From Bradyrhizobium betae (GTDB taxonomy: Bacteria; Pseudomonadota; Alphaproteobacteria; Rhizobiales; Xanthobacteraceae), in NCBI RefSeq assembly GCF_004123905.1, contig NZ_MZXW01000005.1, forward strand, positions 1-64,000: a DNA stretch of 64,000 nucleotides, in the 5' to 3' direction. The first letter of the stretch is position 1, and every line of letters starts with the position of its first letter. Both the position numbers and the translations under genes were made by a program. Below, piece after piece: positions 63,904 to 64,000 of the stretch. The notes under the pieces were generated by a model, which saw nothing but the letters and a program-made list of their open reading frames with translations, searched no databases and was not told the origin of the DNA.

Positions 63904-64000
63904 GAAAAATGTCCCCAGGCCCGGCCGTCGGTGGCACGGGCGCTTGGCATTGGTCGCCGGGGAGGGGCGGGGGGTTCAAAGAACACTCTCGTGTCCCGGA

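Overview
The window is GC-rich chromosomal DNA from an alphaproteobacterium, most likely Bradyrhizobium or a close relative in the Nitrobacteraceae. The evidence is the gene content and order (uvrC-pgsA-moaD-moaE, lgt-midA-pgeF, ileS-lspA, type II lumazine synthase), a very Arg/Gly-rich RluB, and many copies of mosaic intergenic palindromes (CATTGCGAG-, CCCGGACAAGC- and CCTCTCCCCGC-type) common in these genomes. No rRNA, tRNA or CRISPR array was recognised.

Layout. 1-2.4 kb is accessory: the last 20 codons and a candidate right end of an IS3-family element, a SEC-C zinc-finger protein with a PD-(D/E)xK-like nuclease core, and a small helix-turn-helix protein. 2.4-10 kb holds purD, a fluoroacetate-dehalogenase-type hydrolase, tadA, a pseudouridine synthase with a roughly 375-residue disordered extension, rsmD and mutL. 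10-14 kb holds a ribbon-helix-helix regulator and a periplasmic dehydrogenase operon (cytochrome c, VOC protein, Tat-exported small subunit, GMC flavoprotein). 14-20 kb holds arfB, a serralysin-like RTX protease with seven VCBS-type repeats, and an M16 peptidase pair. 20-36 kb holds lspA-ileS-ribF, a solitary CheY, a HAD phosphatase, a TipF-like degenerate EAL protein, a holin-like/BrkB membrane pair, and the operon uvrC-pgsA-moaD-moaE-prmB. 36-46.7 kb holds an outer-membrane barrel protein, a cold-shock protein, rlmJ, RNase T2, small exported proteins, a MarR/response-regulator/histidine-kinase operon divergent from ilvE, a DUF2314 protein and hisS. 46.7-54.6 kb holds a tautomerase, an FlK-like thioesterase, proC, a YbjN protein, an FMN riboswitch driving ribH, a coupled zinc-peptidase/ATP-grasp pair, prs and a lipoprotein. 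54.6-64 kb holds an exported protein, dienelactone hydrolase-lgt-midA-pgeF, ubiK, rplY-pth-ychF, a DUF4282 membrane protein, two overlapping MaoC hydratases and two convergent tiny membrane proteins.

Most of the window is housekeeping: translation and RNA modification, lipoprotein biogenesis, flavin supply, and purine, proline, branched-chain and molybdopterin metabolism. The best leads for something new are the overlapping zinc-peptidase plus Ddl-like ATP-grasp gene pair (50.5-52.6 kb), the SEC-C/nuclease-like protein beside the IS end, and two proteins carrying organofluorine-type active sites: a hydrolase with the complete fluoroacetate dehalogenase residue set at identical numbering, and a thioesterase with the FlK catalytic residues but not its fluorine-selecting Phe.
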